A DNA stretch of 38,839 nucleotides from Gammaproteobacteria bacterium (GCA_028818225.1 JAPPOG010000049.1:1-38839), one strand, 5' to 3'; counted from the stretch's first letter, positions 17,214 to 25,229 are shown. Notes: a model not told the origin generated them from the letters alone. Translations and numbers: made by a program.

Positions 17214-18029
17214 TTATTGCGGGGGAAGATAAGTCTCAACGCGTTTGTGCCAACCTGCTAACCAGCGTTGTTCGTTTCTTGACGCAGGTGCGTTTGCGAC
17301 TCTCCTGCTTAATACTTTTTTAGCGGATTGAGCAAAACTATAAAGCGTAGTTGGCCTGCCATGCATCTCTGTCAAAACATGTTTTAATCCCCAGCCCTGA
17401 TCCTGGTAGCGTTCACCTGTGGCGAGCCCGGTTCCTTTAAAGTGAACATAATCAATGATTGCATAAGCCCCATAGGGAGCATGACTGCGTGCAATACTGG
17501 AAAGTTTTTCCCTGATTATTGTTTGTTCCTGGCTTGGAAAAGACATAATTATTGCATCTAACGATTCCGTAAGTCTGTGGACAATAAAGTCCACCTGCAC
17601 GGCTTTCGTTGTTGCCAGGAAAGTTCTTAATTCCCTGGTTCTCTCACTATCAAATTCTCCATAAAAATCTTCCCGAGAGTGCCAGGGGGCATCGGGATGA
17701 GTATCCGCTTCCAACCAGGCCGGTAACTTAACTCCCTGCTCGCGATAAAACCGCAGCAAGCCAGGAAAGCTCTCCTCAAACGGCGAATCCAGGCCCGGGG
17801 GAAACCAGATAAAGTGACCAATACCTAGCGAGGGAAAATTTTCCCCTTCATTCCAGCTGCTCAAGCACTCAAATTTGCCCGCACATTCGTTGGCAAACAC
17901 CCTGTCTCCTAGCCATTGCAAATCAGAATGAGACAACTCGAAAATCTCGCCAAAGGCCGCGCTAACAGTGACGAATTGACTCAGCAATAAGCCTAAAAAC
18001 CGGTTGAATCTGCTTGAATTTGCTGGCAT
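17214..18029 (-). CDS. exported protein with lysozyme-like motif, function unproven
   Basis: A 271-residue protein starting at ATG 18029 (GTG 18044 is an alternative without a ribosome site). Residues 9-27 form a signal peptide (FNRFLGLLLSQFVTVSAAFG). In the mature part, an acidic residue in NEC (Glu48) is followed by WNEGENF and SLGIGHF (Ser67 to His72), which recalls the Glu...Asp...Thr-IG-x-GH active-site run of GH24/T4-type lysozymes with a spacing a few residues longer. Two cysteines (49 and 54) frame the loop. The rest is polar, with IDYVHFKGTG and GWGLKHVL blocks. I infer a periplasmic cell-wall enzyme; the family may instead be uncharacterised. hisC lies 73 bp downstream. Confidence 0.6.
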   Translation of the reverse strand: MPANSSRFNRFLGLLLSQFVTVSAAFGEIFELSHSDLQWLGDRVFANECAGKFECLSSWNEGENFPSLGIGHFIWFPPGLDSPFEESFPGLLRFYREQGVKLPAWLEADTHPDAPWHSREDFYGEFDSERTRELRTFLATTKAVQVDFIVHRLTESLDAIIMSFPSQEQTIIREKLSSIARSHAPYGAYAIIDYVHFKGTGLATGERYQDQGWGLKHVLTEMHGRPTTLYSFAQSAKKVLSRRVANAPASRNEQRWLAGWHKRVETYLPPQ

Positions 18030-18203
18030 TTTGATGTGTTCCACTAATTTGGAGAAAAGTTTACACTTTAGGCCGATAAATCTAGGAGGGAGCCCGAAAC
18101 AGCAAGGCTTCAGGGGTCTCCGCTGATAAAAATGACATCTCAGCCTTTGGACAAGGGCTACAGTAGAAGTAATCGGCTAATTTTCTAAAAACAAGCGGTA
18201 TTT

Positions 18204-20525
18204 ATGGCAGAAACAGCGACAACGGAAGAAGTAGAAGTGGAAACTCCCCTGGAAGAAAATTCCGGTGGTCAGCAAGATGAGTTTGTAGCCCGACTTTCGA
18301 ATATCTACCAGAAATTAAAGCGCAGCAAAAAACTGAACGTTGCGATGCAGGAAGTAGAGCAGGAATTGCTCGACCTGCTCGGTGTCCGTTTGTTTACCAT
18401 TTGGCAATCCGTTGAAACGGCAGCGATATCAGCGCAAGTTTTAGAGGCGGTGATCCAGACGACGATGGTTCGATTGAGATCAAAGTGCCATTCAGTACAA
18501 CCTCACTAGCCGGTTATGTGGCACTGAGTCAGCGCGCCATCGTAATTAAAAATGTTCTGGACAGTGATGAACTCGTCGACATTCATCCTCGCCTGCAATT
18601 CGATTCAAGCTTCACCGAAGCCAAAGGCTGGAAAGTTAAGTCGCAAATCGTTGTCCCCATTAAAGATGAAATTCTTTTAGGGGTAATGCAGCTGATTAAT
18701 TTCGAAGGCGACCGGGAGTTTACCAAGACAGATCTCAAGCACGCCTTGATGGTCAGCCAGATGCTGGCGAAGCAATTTCGCTCTTCGTTGCAGAGTACCC
18801 AGGGTCCTTATGATTACCTGGTTCAGAAAGGCAAGATAACCGCAGTAGAACTTGAGGAGCTGGAAAACAAGACATCGCTCTACGGAGGTTCGGTTACCCG
18901 CACCCTGATGGAGGAGTACAGCGTCGAAGCGGACATGATTGGCAAGTCGCTCGAGTACTATTATCGCGTGCCCTACATGAAGTATGACTCGGACCACGAA
19001 TTGCCGATGGACCTGCTCGATAACATTGGCATCAGTTATCTTCGCAGCAATCTCTGGTTGCCTGTTGCCGGAGATAAGGAGGAAGCAGTAATCCTGATCA
19101 ATGACCCGTCGGATTATCAAAGAATCATGGAAATTCAGGGTGTGGTAAACGCCCGAAATTATGTATTCCGTGTTGGCCTGCCTGAACACATTATTCAATT
19201 CCTTCGCGGCGATGAAGGCGGTGATTACGAAGAAGGTTTCGATGATATTTTCTCTGGTCTGGATGACGAAGGAGGCATAGAACTCGAAGAAGGCGACGAC
19301 GATGATGATGATGAAAGCCTTGCCGCAACTTCAGCGATTATTCAATTAGTTAATCGCATCATTACTGAATCAGACCGCCTTGGCGCTTCTGATATTCACA
19401 TAGAACCGGGAAAAGACAATGCGCCAGGTGGTGTAAGAATCCGGGTTGACGGAATTTGCCGAGAGATTATTAAAGTACCAAAGGAGCACTGCGCAGCGCT
19501 CATTGCCCGTATCAAAGTAATGTCTCGCCTCAATATTGCGGAACGGCGGTTGCCTCAGGACGGAAAATGTAAACTGAAAGTGCGGGGTAAGAAGTTGGAA
19601 CTGCGTGTTGCGACTATGCCGACAGTGCAGGGCGAGAGTGCTGTGCTGCGTATTCTTGCGGCCGGCAGCGCTATGCCGCTGGATAAACTCAACATGACTC
19701 CGCGCAATCATGAAACTACTGTTGAGTTGTCTGCTCACCCCCCATGGGTTATTCCTGGTAGTCGGACCAACCGGCTCTGGTAAGACAACCACGCTGCATG
19801 CTGTGCTTGGTCACATAAATAAACCGGAGCGAAAAATCTGGACCGCCGAAGATCCGGTAGAGATCACCCAACCCGGATTGCAACAGGTGCAGATGATACC
19901 CAAGATTGATTTCACCTTTGCCACCGCAATGCGTGCCTTTCTTCGTGCTGACCCCGATGTCATTCTGATCGGTGAGATGCGAGACGAGGAAACTGCCAGC
20001 ATTGGTGTGGAAGCGTCGCTTACAGGTCACCTCGTCCTGTCGACACTCCATACCAACTCGGCCCCCGAAACGATCACTCGTCTGCTGGATCTGGGATTGG
20101 ATCCGGTGAACTTTTCCGATGCACTGCTGGGTGTATTGGCACAGCGGCTCATGCGTACTCTCTGTCCAAAATGCAAGGAACCCTATAAACCGGAACAGAA
20201 AGATCTCGATCATCTCATTGAAGCCTATGGTCGCGAGCAATTTGAAAAAGACATGGGTGATCTGGATTTATCCAAACATGAACTCATGGGGCCCACCGGT
20301 TGCAGTGACTGTGGTGATACCGGCTATAAAGGTCGCACAGGTATTCATGAATTACTGGTTGGTACCCATGAATTGCAAAGTATGATCTACAAGAAAGCGG
20401 AGCTCGATGAAATTCGTGCACAAGCTTTGGCCGATGGTATGCGCACCATGAAACAGGACGGCATTTATAAGATATTTCATGGCTGGTCTGACTATCAGCA
20501 GCTTCTCAGGGTGGTGGCGGAATAA
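18204..20525 (+). pseudogene. GspE/PilB-family ATPase with GAF and MshEN domains, frameshifted twice
   Basis: The locus encodes in three frames what should be one protein of about 773 residues. Segment 1 starts at ATG 18204; segment 2 covers about 18416-19743; segment 3 runs to 20525. In order: an acidic N-terminus, a GAF domain, an MshEN-type GspE N-domain (about 18800-19200), an Asp/Glu-rich linker with six Asp in a row, then the secretion ATPase with Walker A GPTGSGKTT, Asp box DVILIGEMRDEET, His box TLHTNSAPETITR and the CPKC...CSDCG zinc motif. The first break is one A missing from an A-run (18415-18417), the second one extra C in a six-C run (19738-19743). They cancel in length, and all motifs are intact. 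Either the assembly is wrong at two homopolymers or the gene is newly inactivated. Confidence 0.85.
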
Positions 20526-20578
20526 CCCGTGCCTTTCGTGGGTAAACCCACTCTTTAATTACTGTGCTACTTATCCGC

Positions 20579-20601
20579 AAGCCTGTAAAACAGGCTTTTT
20601 T
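20579..20601 (+). terminator. Rho-independent terminator
   Basis: The inverted repeat AAGCCTGT/ACAGGCTT, with a three-base loop, is followed by a run of six T. It lies 54 bp after the stop of the ATPase locus and is a strong intrinsic terminator on the plus strand. Confidence 0.9.
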
Positions 20602-20622
20602 GTTGTGCTCTCCACAATTCTG

Positions 20623-20640
20623 ATTTGAACCGGTTCAAAT
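20623..20640. promoter_or_regulatory. 18-bp perfect palindrome, operator-like
   Basis: The sequence ATTTGAACCGGTTCAAAT is identical to its reverse complement over 18 bp, with flanking bases that do not extend it. It lies between the ATPase terminator and the small membrane-protein gene at 20775, about 40 bp upstream of a weak -10-like TATAGT (20679-20684). A dimeric transcription factor site is the simplest reading; I cannot name the factor. Confidence 0.5.
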
Positions 20641-20774
20641 TTCTGCAAATTGGCCATTAAAGCCTACAGTTCCTGTTCTATAGTCAAAAGTGAAAGCAGC
20701 TTAGTTGGTCGCCCTGCAAACGGGTCTGGAAATTAAGCGTTATCTTCTCTAGTAGTGAGACTACAGGAGGCAAT

Positions 20775-21107
20775 ATGGAGAGAGAAAAGAAAGCCATCAA
20801 ATCACTAAAACCGCTTCTCTTGGGTGGGCTGGTATTTATCGCGCTTGGTGTTTCGCTCGCCAATGAAATGCTTGGACGTTTGGGGCTGGCAGATAATTAT
20901 GTAATCGTCTTTTCAGCCGCATTTGTGATTGCTGCGCTGTTGTTAAGCAAGAATTTAATCATGCTAGTGCTGGTCGCAATTGGCGTCATATTTGTAAACT
21001 TTCCAGATGCTACTTTGCTTAGCTACGGAATCGATAGAGATGTTCTGCTAGCCCTGGTGTGCGCGGGTGTTTTGGTGCCCTCGCTTTATAATCTGGTCGC
21101 TAAGTAA
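20775..21107 (+). CDS. small four-helix membrane protein, unknown function
   Basis: A 110-residue protein with a charged start (MEREKKAIKSLK) and four hydrophobic helices near residues 12-30, 42-57, 60-75 and 88-106, joined by short loops. A perfect AGGAGG ribosome site lies four bases before the ATG, so it is probably well translated. No family is recognised. An 18-bp palindrome lies about 135 bp upstream and may control it. It converges on the minus-strand gene ending at 21117. Confidence 0.65.
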   Translation: MEREKKAIKSLKPLLLGGLVFIALGVSLANEMLGRLGLADNYVIVFSAAFVIAALLLSKNLIMLVLVAIGVIFVNFPDATLLSYGIDRDVLLALVCAGVLVPSLYNLVAK

Positions 21108-21116
21108 CTATCGGGT

Positions 21117-21575
21117 TTAGTTTAACAACATCGGTGAATCCACACGATAAGCTGTAAACCTCCAGCTTCCCTCTTCCTGCAACATCTCGATAATAAGCGG
21201 AGCGATATCTTCATTGAAGTTGGTGCGAATGGCATAGTTTGCTGTTGGAGCGCCTCCCAGGAACGGAATAAGAGAAACATTAGCGCCGCCAGTAATTGAT
21301 TCAATTAATTGCAGGGGACCCAGGATCTCTGAAATGGAAAGCAGGGTTTTGCGTAAATTTTCTTCTGAATACTGTGCCACAAGAGAGGCATGCGCATGCG
21401 CAAGCAAAGGGTCAGTATTGCCATCAACAAAAATGGCTTCAGTGACAGCAATAGCTAGCTCCTGGCTACTGTTGTCGAGATTGGCCTTGCGCAGTATTCC
21501 CCCGGCCACCAGCCCACTCACCAGAATCAGGCTAACAATCAGGGTAGGAATATAGGATGAAAACTTACGACTCAT
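21117..21575 (-). CDS. membrane-anchored periplasmic protein, unknown function
   Basis: A 152-residue protein with one N-terminal hydrophobic helix (about residues 9-27, IPTLIVSLILVSGLVAGGI) and a soluble remainder that looks periplasmic, with alternating helix and strand: HASLVAQYSEENLRKTLLSI, LGPLQLIESITGG, APTANYAIRTNF and a C-terminal GSWRFTAYRVDSP. The last blocks suggest an NTF2-like or DUF4019-type fold, an inference from pattern only. A TATAAT -10 box lies at 21621-21626 on the minus strand, about 46 bp before the ATG. Confidence 0.6.
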   Translation of the reverse strand: MSRKFSSYIPTLIVSLILVSGLVAGGILRKANLDNSSQELAIAVTEAIFVDGNTDPLLAHAHASLVAQYSEENLRKTLLSISEILGPLQLIESITGGANVSLIPFLGGAPTANYAIRTNFNEDIAPLIIEMLQEEGSWRFTAYRVDSPMLLN

Positions 21576-21620
21576 GGCTTGATTACTGCAGCAGTTAAAA
21601 TCCCTTTATGAACGACCGGT

Positions 21621-21626
21621 ATTATA
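21621..21626 (-). promoter_or_regulatory. -10 box of the gene at 21117-21575
   Basis: On the minus strand the hexamer is a perfect TATAAT, placing transcription start near 21614 and a leader of about 39 bases. The -35 region is a T-rich stretch without a good TTGACA match. Confidence 0.4.
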
Positions 21627-21698
21627 GTTGGAAAAACTTCAATAAAAACAATGATAAACCGAACACCCTGATTCGAAATATCTGTTTTACTCGGTATT

Positions 21699-21953
21699 TT
21701 ATGCACAAAAATTAGCTCATGGTCATAAAACCCTTAAAAATAGCAGGTTTTATTTTTGTCCGACCCTTCTAAAACTCGTAACCTGTTGATTTATATATTA
21801 AATACGGTTTGCTCAAAATTTAATCAGATTGAAGCAGTTTCACAGAATTTCGAGGCTTGAGAGAAATTTTTTGGTTTTATGCACTGACTTATCCACAGAA
21901 TCTGTGGACAAAAATGAATCCCACGAGTTTCTTAAAAATTTGCTTTATCCTCA
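21699..21953. promoter_or_regulatory. cluster of DnaA-box-like 9-mers
   Basis: Consensus matches to TTATNCACA are TTATGCACA at 21699-21707 and TTATCCACA at 21889-21897. Near matches are TTATGCACT at 21877-21885, TTGTCCACA on the minus strand at 21903-21911 and TTATCCTCA at 21945-21953. The two central sites form an inverted pair five bases apart, making a near-perfect 23-bp palindrome. Such clusters occur in origins and in DnaA-controlled promoters; no dnaA, dnaN, gidA or mioC is in the window. Confidence 0.5.
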
Positions 21954-22109
21954 ATAACTTAGTGAAATTTACTGATTGTTGTTTTGAGCATTAATCCCTA
22001 AGTCATTGTGACTATTCTGGGCTCTGGCAATTAAGCTAATTTTGCACCGCATTCAGCCCAAGGCTTAAGTATGGTATGTTGCTATGCGACGTCTTATTGA
22101 AGCAGTGTC

Positions 22110-22745
22110 ATGATAGAACTAACAAGTGAGATACCTTTTCTCTGGCGGTTAAGCCCGGAGAGTAGCGAAGGTTATTGCTCAGTTTCAATGGTGGTTCCCT
22201 GTCCGCCAGAAACAGAAATCAAAGATCTAACCATCGAGACAAGCGTGCTCAGTTTGTCGTCTGATAGTTCCCGCTCTGAAACCGAGGAAACCCTGGAATG
22301 GAACCAGGAAGATATCGATTTGTTTTTGCGGCTGGTTAACCAGCGGCAGTTCAGCAAGAACCAATCTCTGTCTGAAACGGTGCGGGTGGACTTAACCGAC
22401 CCGGAAATAATAGAAATCATTCATATAGTCGCCGCCGCCGGATTTGGTGTGGCATTTACTTCATACGGACTACTCAATACTGTGGATGGCAGTTTTCCAG
22501 TGCATAGTTTTGAAATAGGATCCTTCGCTTCACTGAATACGGTAAGCGGATTCGTTGCCTGCGTTGTTGTCGATGTCGAAGACGATGATGTGGTTTGCGT
22601 CCTGCTGGACGATATTGATGTAAGGTCGGTCGAAGATTATGAACGCTTATGCCGCCATGATTTATTGCTGGTTAAGCGTCTGGATGTTCTCCATCCCGAG
22701 TTCGCGGAAACCAAAGTCAAGCCAAGTACTTCGGTCCTGCATTAA
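22110..22745 (+). CDS. orphan protein of unknown function
   Basis: A 211-residue cytoplasmic-looking protein rich in Ser, Val, Asp and Glu, with no signal peptide. It has a Ser/Glu-rich segment near residues 45-65, a helical DIDLFLRLVNQRQFSKNQ stretch, a small-residue segment AAAGFGVAFTSYG and a hydrophobic/acidic alternating stretch VVVDVEDDDVVCVLLDD near residue 152. No motif is recognised. The ATG at 22110 has only a weak GAAG ribosome site. It follows the DnaA-box-rich spacer and converges on the APS-kinase gene with a 5-bp gap. That it is a real gene rests on length and orientation. Confidence 0.55.
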   Translation: MIELTSEIPFLWRLSPESSEGYCSVSMVVPCPPETEIKDLTIETSVLSLSSDSSRSETEETLEWNQEDIDLFLRLVNQRQFSKNQSLSETVRVDLTDPEIIEIIHIVAAAGFGVAFTSYGLLNTVDGSFPVHSFEIGSFASLNTVSGFVACVVVDVEDDDVVCVLLDDIDVRSVEDYERLCRHDLLLVKRLDVLHPEFAETKVKPSTSVLH

Positions 22746-22750
22746 AAACC

Positions 22751-23911
22751 TCAGCAACCAATATATTCAATAATGAGATCGGCGGCCTGTTCCACCGTTA
22801 GCTCCACGGTGTCGATAACAATTTCTGGTTTAAGCGGATTTTCGTAAGGGCTATCCAGGCCTGTGAAGTTCTTGATCTCACCCGCTCTTGCTTTTTTGTA
22901 CAAGCCTTTCGGATCTCGTTGCTCGCAGATATCGAGACTGGCATCGATGAATACCTCGATAAACTCTTCTTCGGTAAAGAGAGTTCGAGCCATATCCCGC
23001 TCGGCACGGAATGGAGAAATAAAACTGGTAATGACGATAAGGCCGGCATCCAGCATCAACTTGGCAGTTTCAGAAACCCGACGAATATTCTCCACCCGGT
23101 CGGCGTCAGTAAAACCGAGATCTTTGTTCAATCCGTGACGGACATTATCACCATCCAGTAAATAGGAATGTCGGCCTTTGGCAATCAGTTTCTTCTCAAT
23201 CAGGTTGGCGATTGTCGACTTACCTGATCCTGAAAGACCGGTAAGCCAGATTATCTTCGGAGTTTGTTGCTTAATGGCGGCGCGGCTTTGTTTGTCTACA
23301 TCAAGAGCCTGCCAATGGACATTACTGGCACGACGCAGACCATGACGAATGGCGCCGTTTGCAACTGCATTATCCGTGCCTTTTTCATAAAGCGTGAAAG
23401 TGCCAGTGGCAGCGCAGATCGAGGCCGAGTCATAGACAATTGGTCGGGTAAGGGCGATATTCACTACCCCCCGATCGCCCTTCGAAAGCGTTTTAGCCGC
23501 CATTTGCTGGTTTGATGTCTGATCGATTCGATATTTAAGTCGACTCACTGTCGCCTCACTCTCGCCGCCAATCGCGCTTAAGGAATAGGTTCTGCCGGGC
23601 AGCAGTTCGCTTTCCTCGAGCCATTCGATTTGCGCTTCAAACTGATCCGCAAACTCCGGCCTTAAATCAGCTGCTGCGAGAATATCCCCTGGATTCAGGT
23701 TTACCGAATAAGTGAGAGCGAGTTTGAGTTCAGCCTCGGCATCGATGCTGACGCAACTGGATCCGTCAGCTTCCATGGCCAGGATTGATGTCTGGTGGCC
23801 AGAGGGCGCGGTGACGATGCTATCGTCTTTAGTAAGCTGACCACTTACCAGTTTGCCACTTACCCGATTTGATGACTCAACATCGGTCACCAGGAATCGC
23901 ATTGGATCCAT
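22751..23911 (-). CDS. adenylylsulfate kinase fused to CysN C-terminal domains, without the GTPase domain
   Basis: A 386-residue protein in two parts. Residues 4-195 match domains II and III of CysN (sulfate adenylyltransferase subunit 1): VSGKLVSGQLTKDDSIVTAPSG, LNPGDILAAADL, LPGRTYSLSAIGG, RLKYRIDQTSNQ and IALTRPIVYD. Residues 218-386 are CysC: Walker A GLSGSGKST (225-233), LDGDNVRHGLNKDLGF, FISPFRAERD with the phospho-Ser equivalent Ser299, and DPKGLYKKARAGEIKNFTG. The about 230-residue GTPase domain of normal CysN/CysNC is absent. An in-frame TAG at 23924-23926, just before a GGGAG ribosome site and the ATG, shows it is not simply misannotated. APS kinase activity (APS to PAPS) is expected; the role of the CysN remnant is open. 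Confidence 0.85.
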   Translation of the reverse strand: MDPMRFLVTDVESSNRVSGKLVSGQLTKDDSIVTAPSGHQTSILAMEADGSSCVSIDAEAELKLALTYSVNLNPGDILAAADLRPEFADQFEAQIEWLEESELLPGRTYSLSAIGGESEATVSRLKYRIDQTSNQQMAAKTLSKGDRGVVNIALTRPIVYDSASICAATGTFTLYEKGTDNAVANGAIRHGLRRASNVHWQALDVDKQSRAAIKQQTPKIIWLTGLSGSGKSTIANLIEKKLIAKGRHSYLLDGDNVRHGLNKDLGFTDADRVENIRRVSETAKLMLDAGLIVITSFISPFRAERDMARTLFTEEEFIEVFIDASLDICEQRDPKGLYKKARAGEIKNFTGLDSPYENPLKPEIVIDTVELTVEQAADLIIEYIGC

Positions 23912-23931
23912 TCTGCCTTCTCCCTAGAAAC

Positions 23932-25095
23932 TTACTTAGCGCGCTGATTAAAGCGCCGGCCTACTAATGCAGAAGTGATATTTACTTTTTGTATATCGAT
24001 AGCCCCACCGGCGATTCCCCAACCCCAGGCATCTCGCATTTTCTGCTCGATAGGGAATTCCCGGGAATAACCGTAGCCACCCATAAGTTGCATGGCTTTA
24101 CCGGTTACCTCTCGAGCCGTTTCATTAGCAAAACATTTTGCGATTGAGCTGTCGGCAATTGATGGTAATCCCTTTTCGGCATTCGCTACTGCGCGGTAGA
24201 GAAGTAAACGTGCCGCGTCTAACTTTAATTTCATTTCGGCGAGCTGAATCTGGACTGCCTGGAAATCCACAAGTGGTTTGCCAAACTGATTCCGGTCCTG
24301 GGTGTATTCCAAGACGAAATCGAATGCAGATTGGGCTACTGCCAGTGACATGGTGGTGTTACCGCAACGTTCAAGATCGAAAGCATCCATAAGTTTGCCG
24401 AAACCGCCAGCTGGCACGAGGATGTTTTCGGAGGATACTTCCACATTATCGAAATACATGTCGGCACTGTAAATACCGCGAAAGCCCATGTGATGATCGC
24501 GCTTACCAAAGGAAAAACCATCTGTTCCTTTTTCCACGACTACCGCACCAATTCCTTTAGCGCCCGGTTCTTCGGACATGCGGCAATACACGACATAGGC
24601 TTCGGAATGACCAGCACCTGAGCACCAGCGCTTGGTGCCATTCAAGATAACTTTGTCGCCTGCAACCTTTGCTTTGGTAGTCAAGTCAGTAAGAGCGGAG
24701 CCAGCGCCGGGTTCCGACATGGAAACTGCAAGCACCAGGTCGCCGGAACATATTTGCGGAAGCAACCAGTTTTTTAAATGGTCGTTGCCAAAATGGGAAA
24801 CCGCTAAACAAGGGCCGAAACAGGATTCGAATATCGGGAAGGCCACAGCAATGGAAATCTTCGCAATTTCTTCCAGCACGATTACGGCATCAAGATGGGA
24901 ACCACCGGCGCCGCCAAATTCTGAGTCCAGGTTTATGCCAAGATAACCGAGTTCGGCAAAACGCTTGCGCAATGCCAGACTTGGGGGTTCATCAGAATTT
25001 TCGATTTCCGTGGCAATATCCGGAAGTTCGTTTTGCGCAAATTGTCGCACTGAGTCTTGCAGTGCCTGTTGTTCGTCGGACAGGCTAAAGTCCAT
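23932..25095 (-). CDS. acyl-CoA dehydrogenase family protein
   Basis: A 387-residue FAD flavoprotein of the acyl-CoA dehydrogenase family, with SEPGAGSALTDLTTKA (FAD/substrate loop), TKRWCSGAGHSEAYVVY, RDHHMGFRGIY, QDRNQFGKPLVDFQAVQIQLAEM and MQLMGGYGYSREFP. The usual C-terminal catalytic Glu (YEGT position) reads AGGA, but LMDAFDLERCG puts Glu242 at the alternative base position used by isovaleryl- and long-chain dehydrogenases. It should oxidise an acyl-CoA to the enoyl-CoA; the substrate is unknown. The GTPase-less CysN-CysC gene follows 20 bp downstream, so the two are likely co-transcribed, an unusual pairing. Confidence 0.9.
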   Translation of the reverse strand: MDFSLSDEQQALQDSVRQFAQNELPDIATEIENSDEPPSLALRKRFAELGYLGINLDSEFGGAGGSHLDAVIVLEEIAKISIAVAFPIFESCFGPCLAVSHFGNDHLKNWLLPQICSGDLVLAVSMSEPGAGSALTDLTTKAKVAGDKVILNGTKRWCSGAGHSEAYVVYCRMSEEPGAKGIGAVVVEKGTDGFSFGKRDHHMGFRGIYSADMYFDNVEVSSENILVPAGGFGKLMDAFDLERCGNTTMSLAVAQSAFDFVLEYTQDRNQFGKPLVDFQAVQIQLAEMKLKLDAARLLLYRAVANAEKGLPSIADSSIAKCFANETAREVTGKAMQLMGGYGYSREFPIEQKMRDAWGWGIAGGAIDIQKVNITSALVGRRFNQRAK

Positions 25096-25220
25096 AGTTT
25101 CCCCCTAAAGGCCACCCTGATTTCTGGAAGTGCATCATATGCATGAGCGGCACAGGCTGCAAATCTGAATACTACCGATTCTCTCGAACTGCTTAAATTC
25201 CCGCTCCTGCAGTTGATTCC

Positions 25221-25229
25221 TGCTATAAT
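25221..25229 (+). promoter_or_regulatory. extended -10 promoter of prfC
   Basis: TGCTATAAT is a perfect extended -10 (TGnTATAAT) with no good -35, as expected for this promoter type. It sits 71 bp before the prfC ATG, predicting a leader of about 64 bases. Confidence 0.55.

Larger units (their letters stand above)
21576..22109. other. AT-rich gene-free spacer with DnaA-box-like sites
   Basis: A 534-bp spacer between divergent genes, visibly richer in A and T than its surroundings, including the A/T-only stretch at 21789-21804. It contains no open frame I would support. Besides the minus-strand promoter near 21621 it holds a scatter of DnaA-box-like 9-mers listed separately. I saw no GATC site in it. 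Confidence 0.6.

Noticed and set aside
18410-18420. Programmed -1 frameshifting as explanation of the first break in the ATPase gene.
   Set aside because: No X-XXY-YYZ slippery heptamer is present, and a second, opposite break further down makes error or mutation at homopolymers more likely.
21576-22109. Calling the DnaA-box cluster the chromosomal origin outright.
   Set aside because: No dnaA, dnaN, gidA, mioC or other origin neighbours are present and skew cannot be computed here; reported only as a cluster.
22329-22342. Perfect palindrome GCTGGTTAACCAGC.
   Set aside because: It lies inside a coding frame and is short; it probably reflects codon choice.
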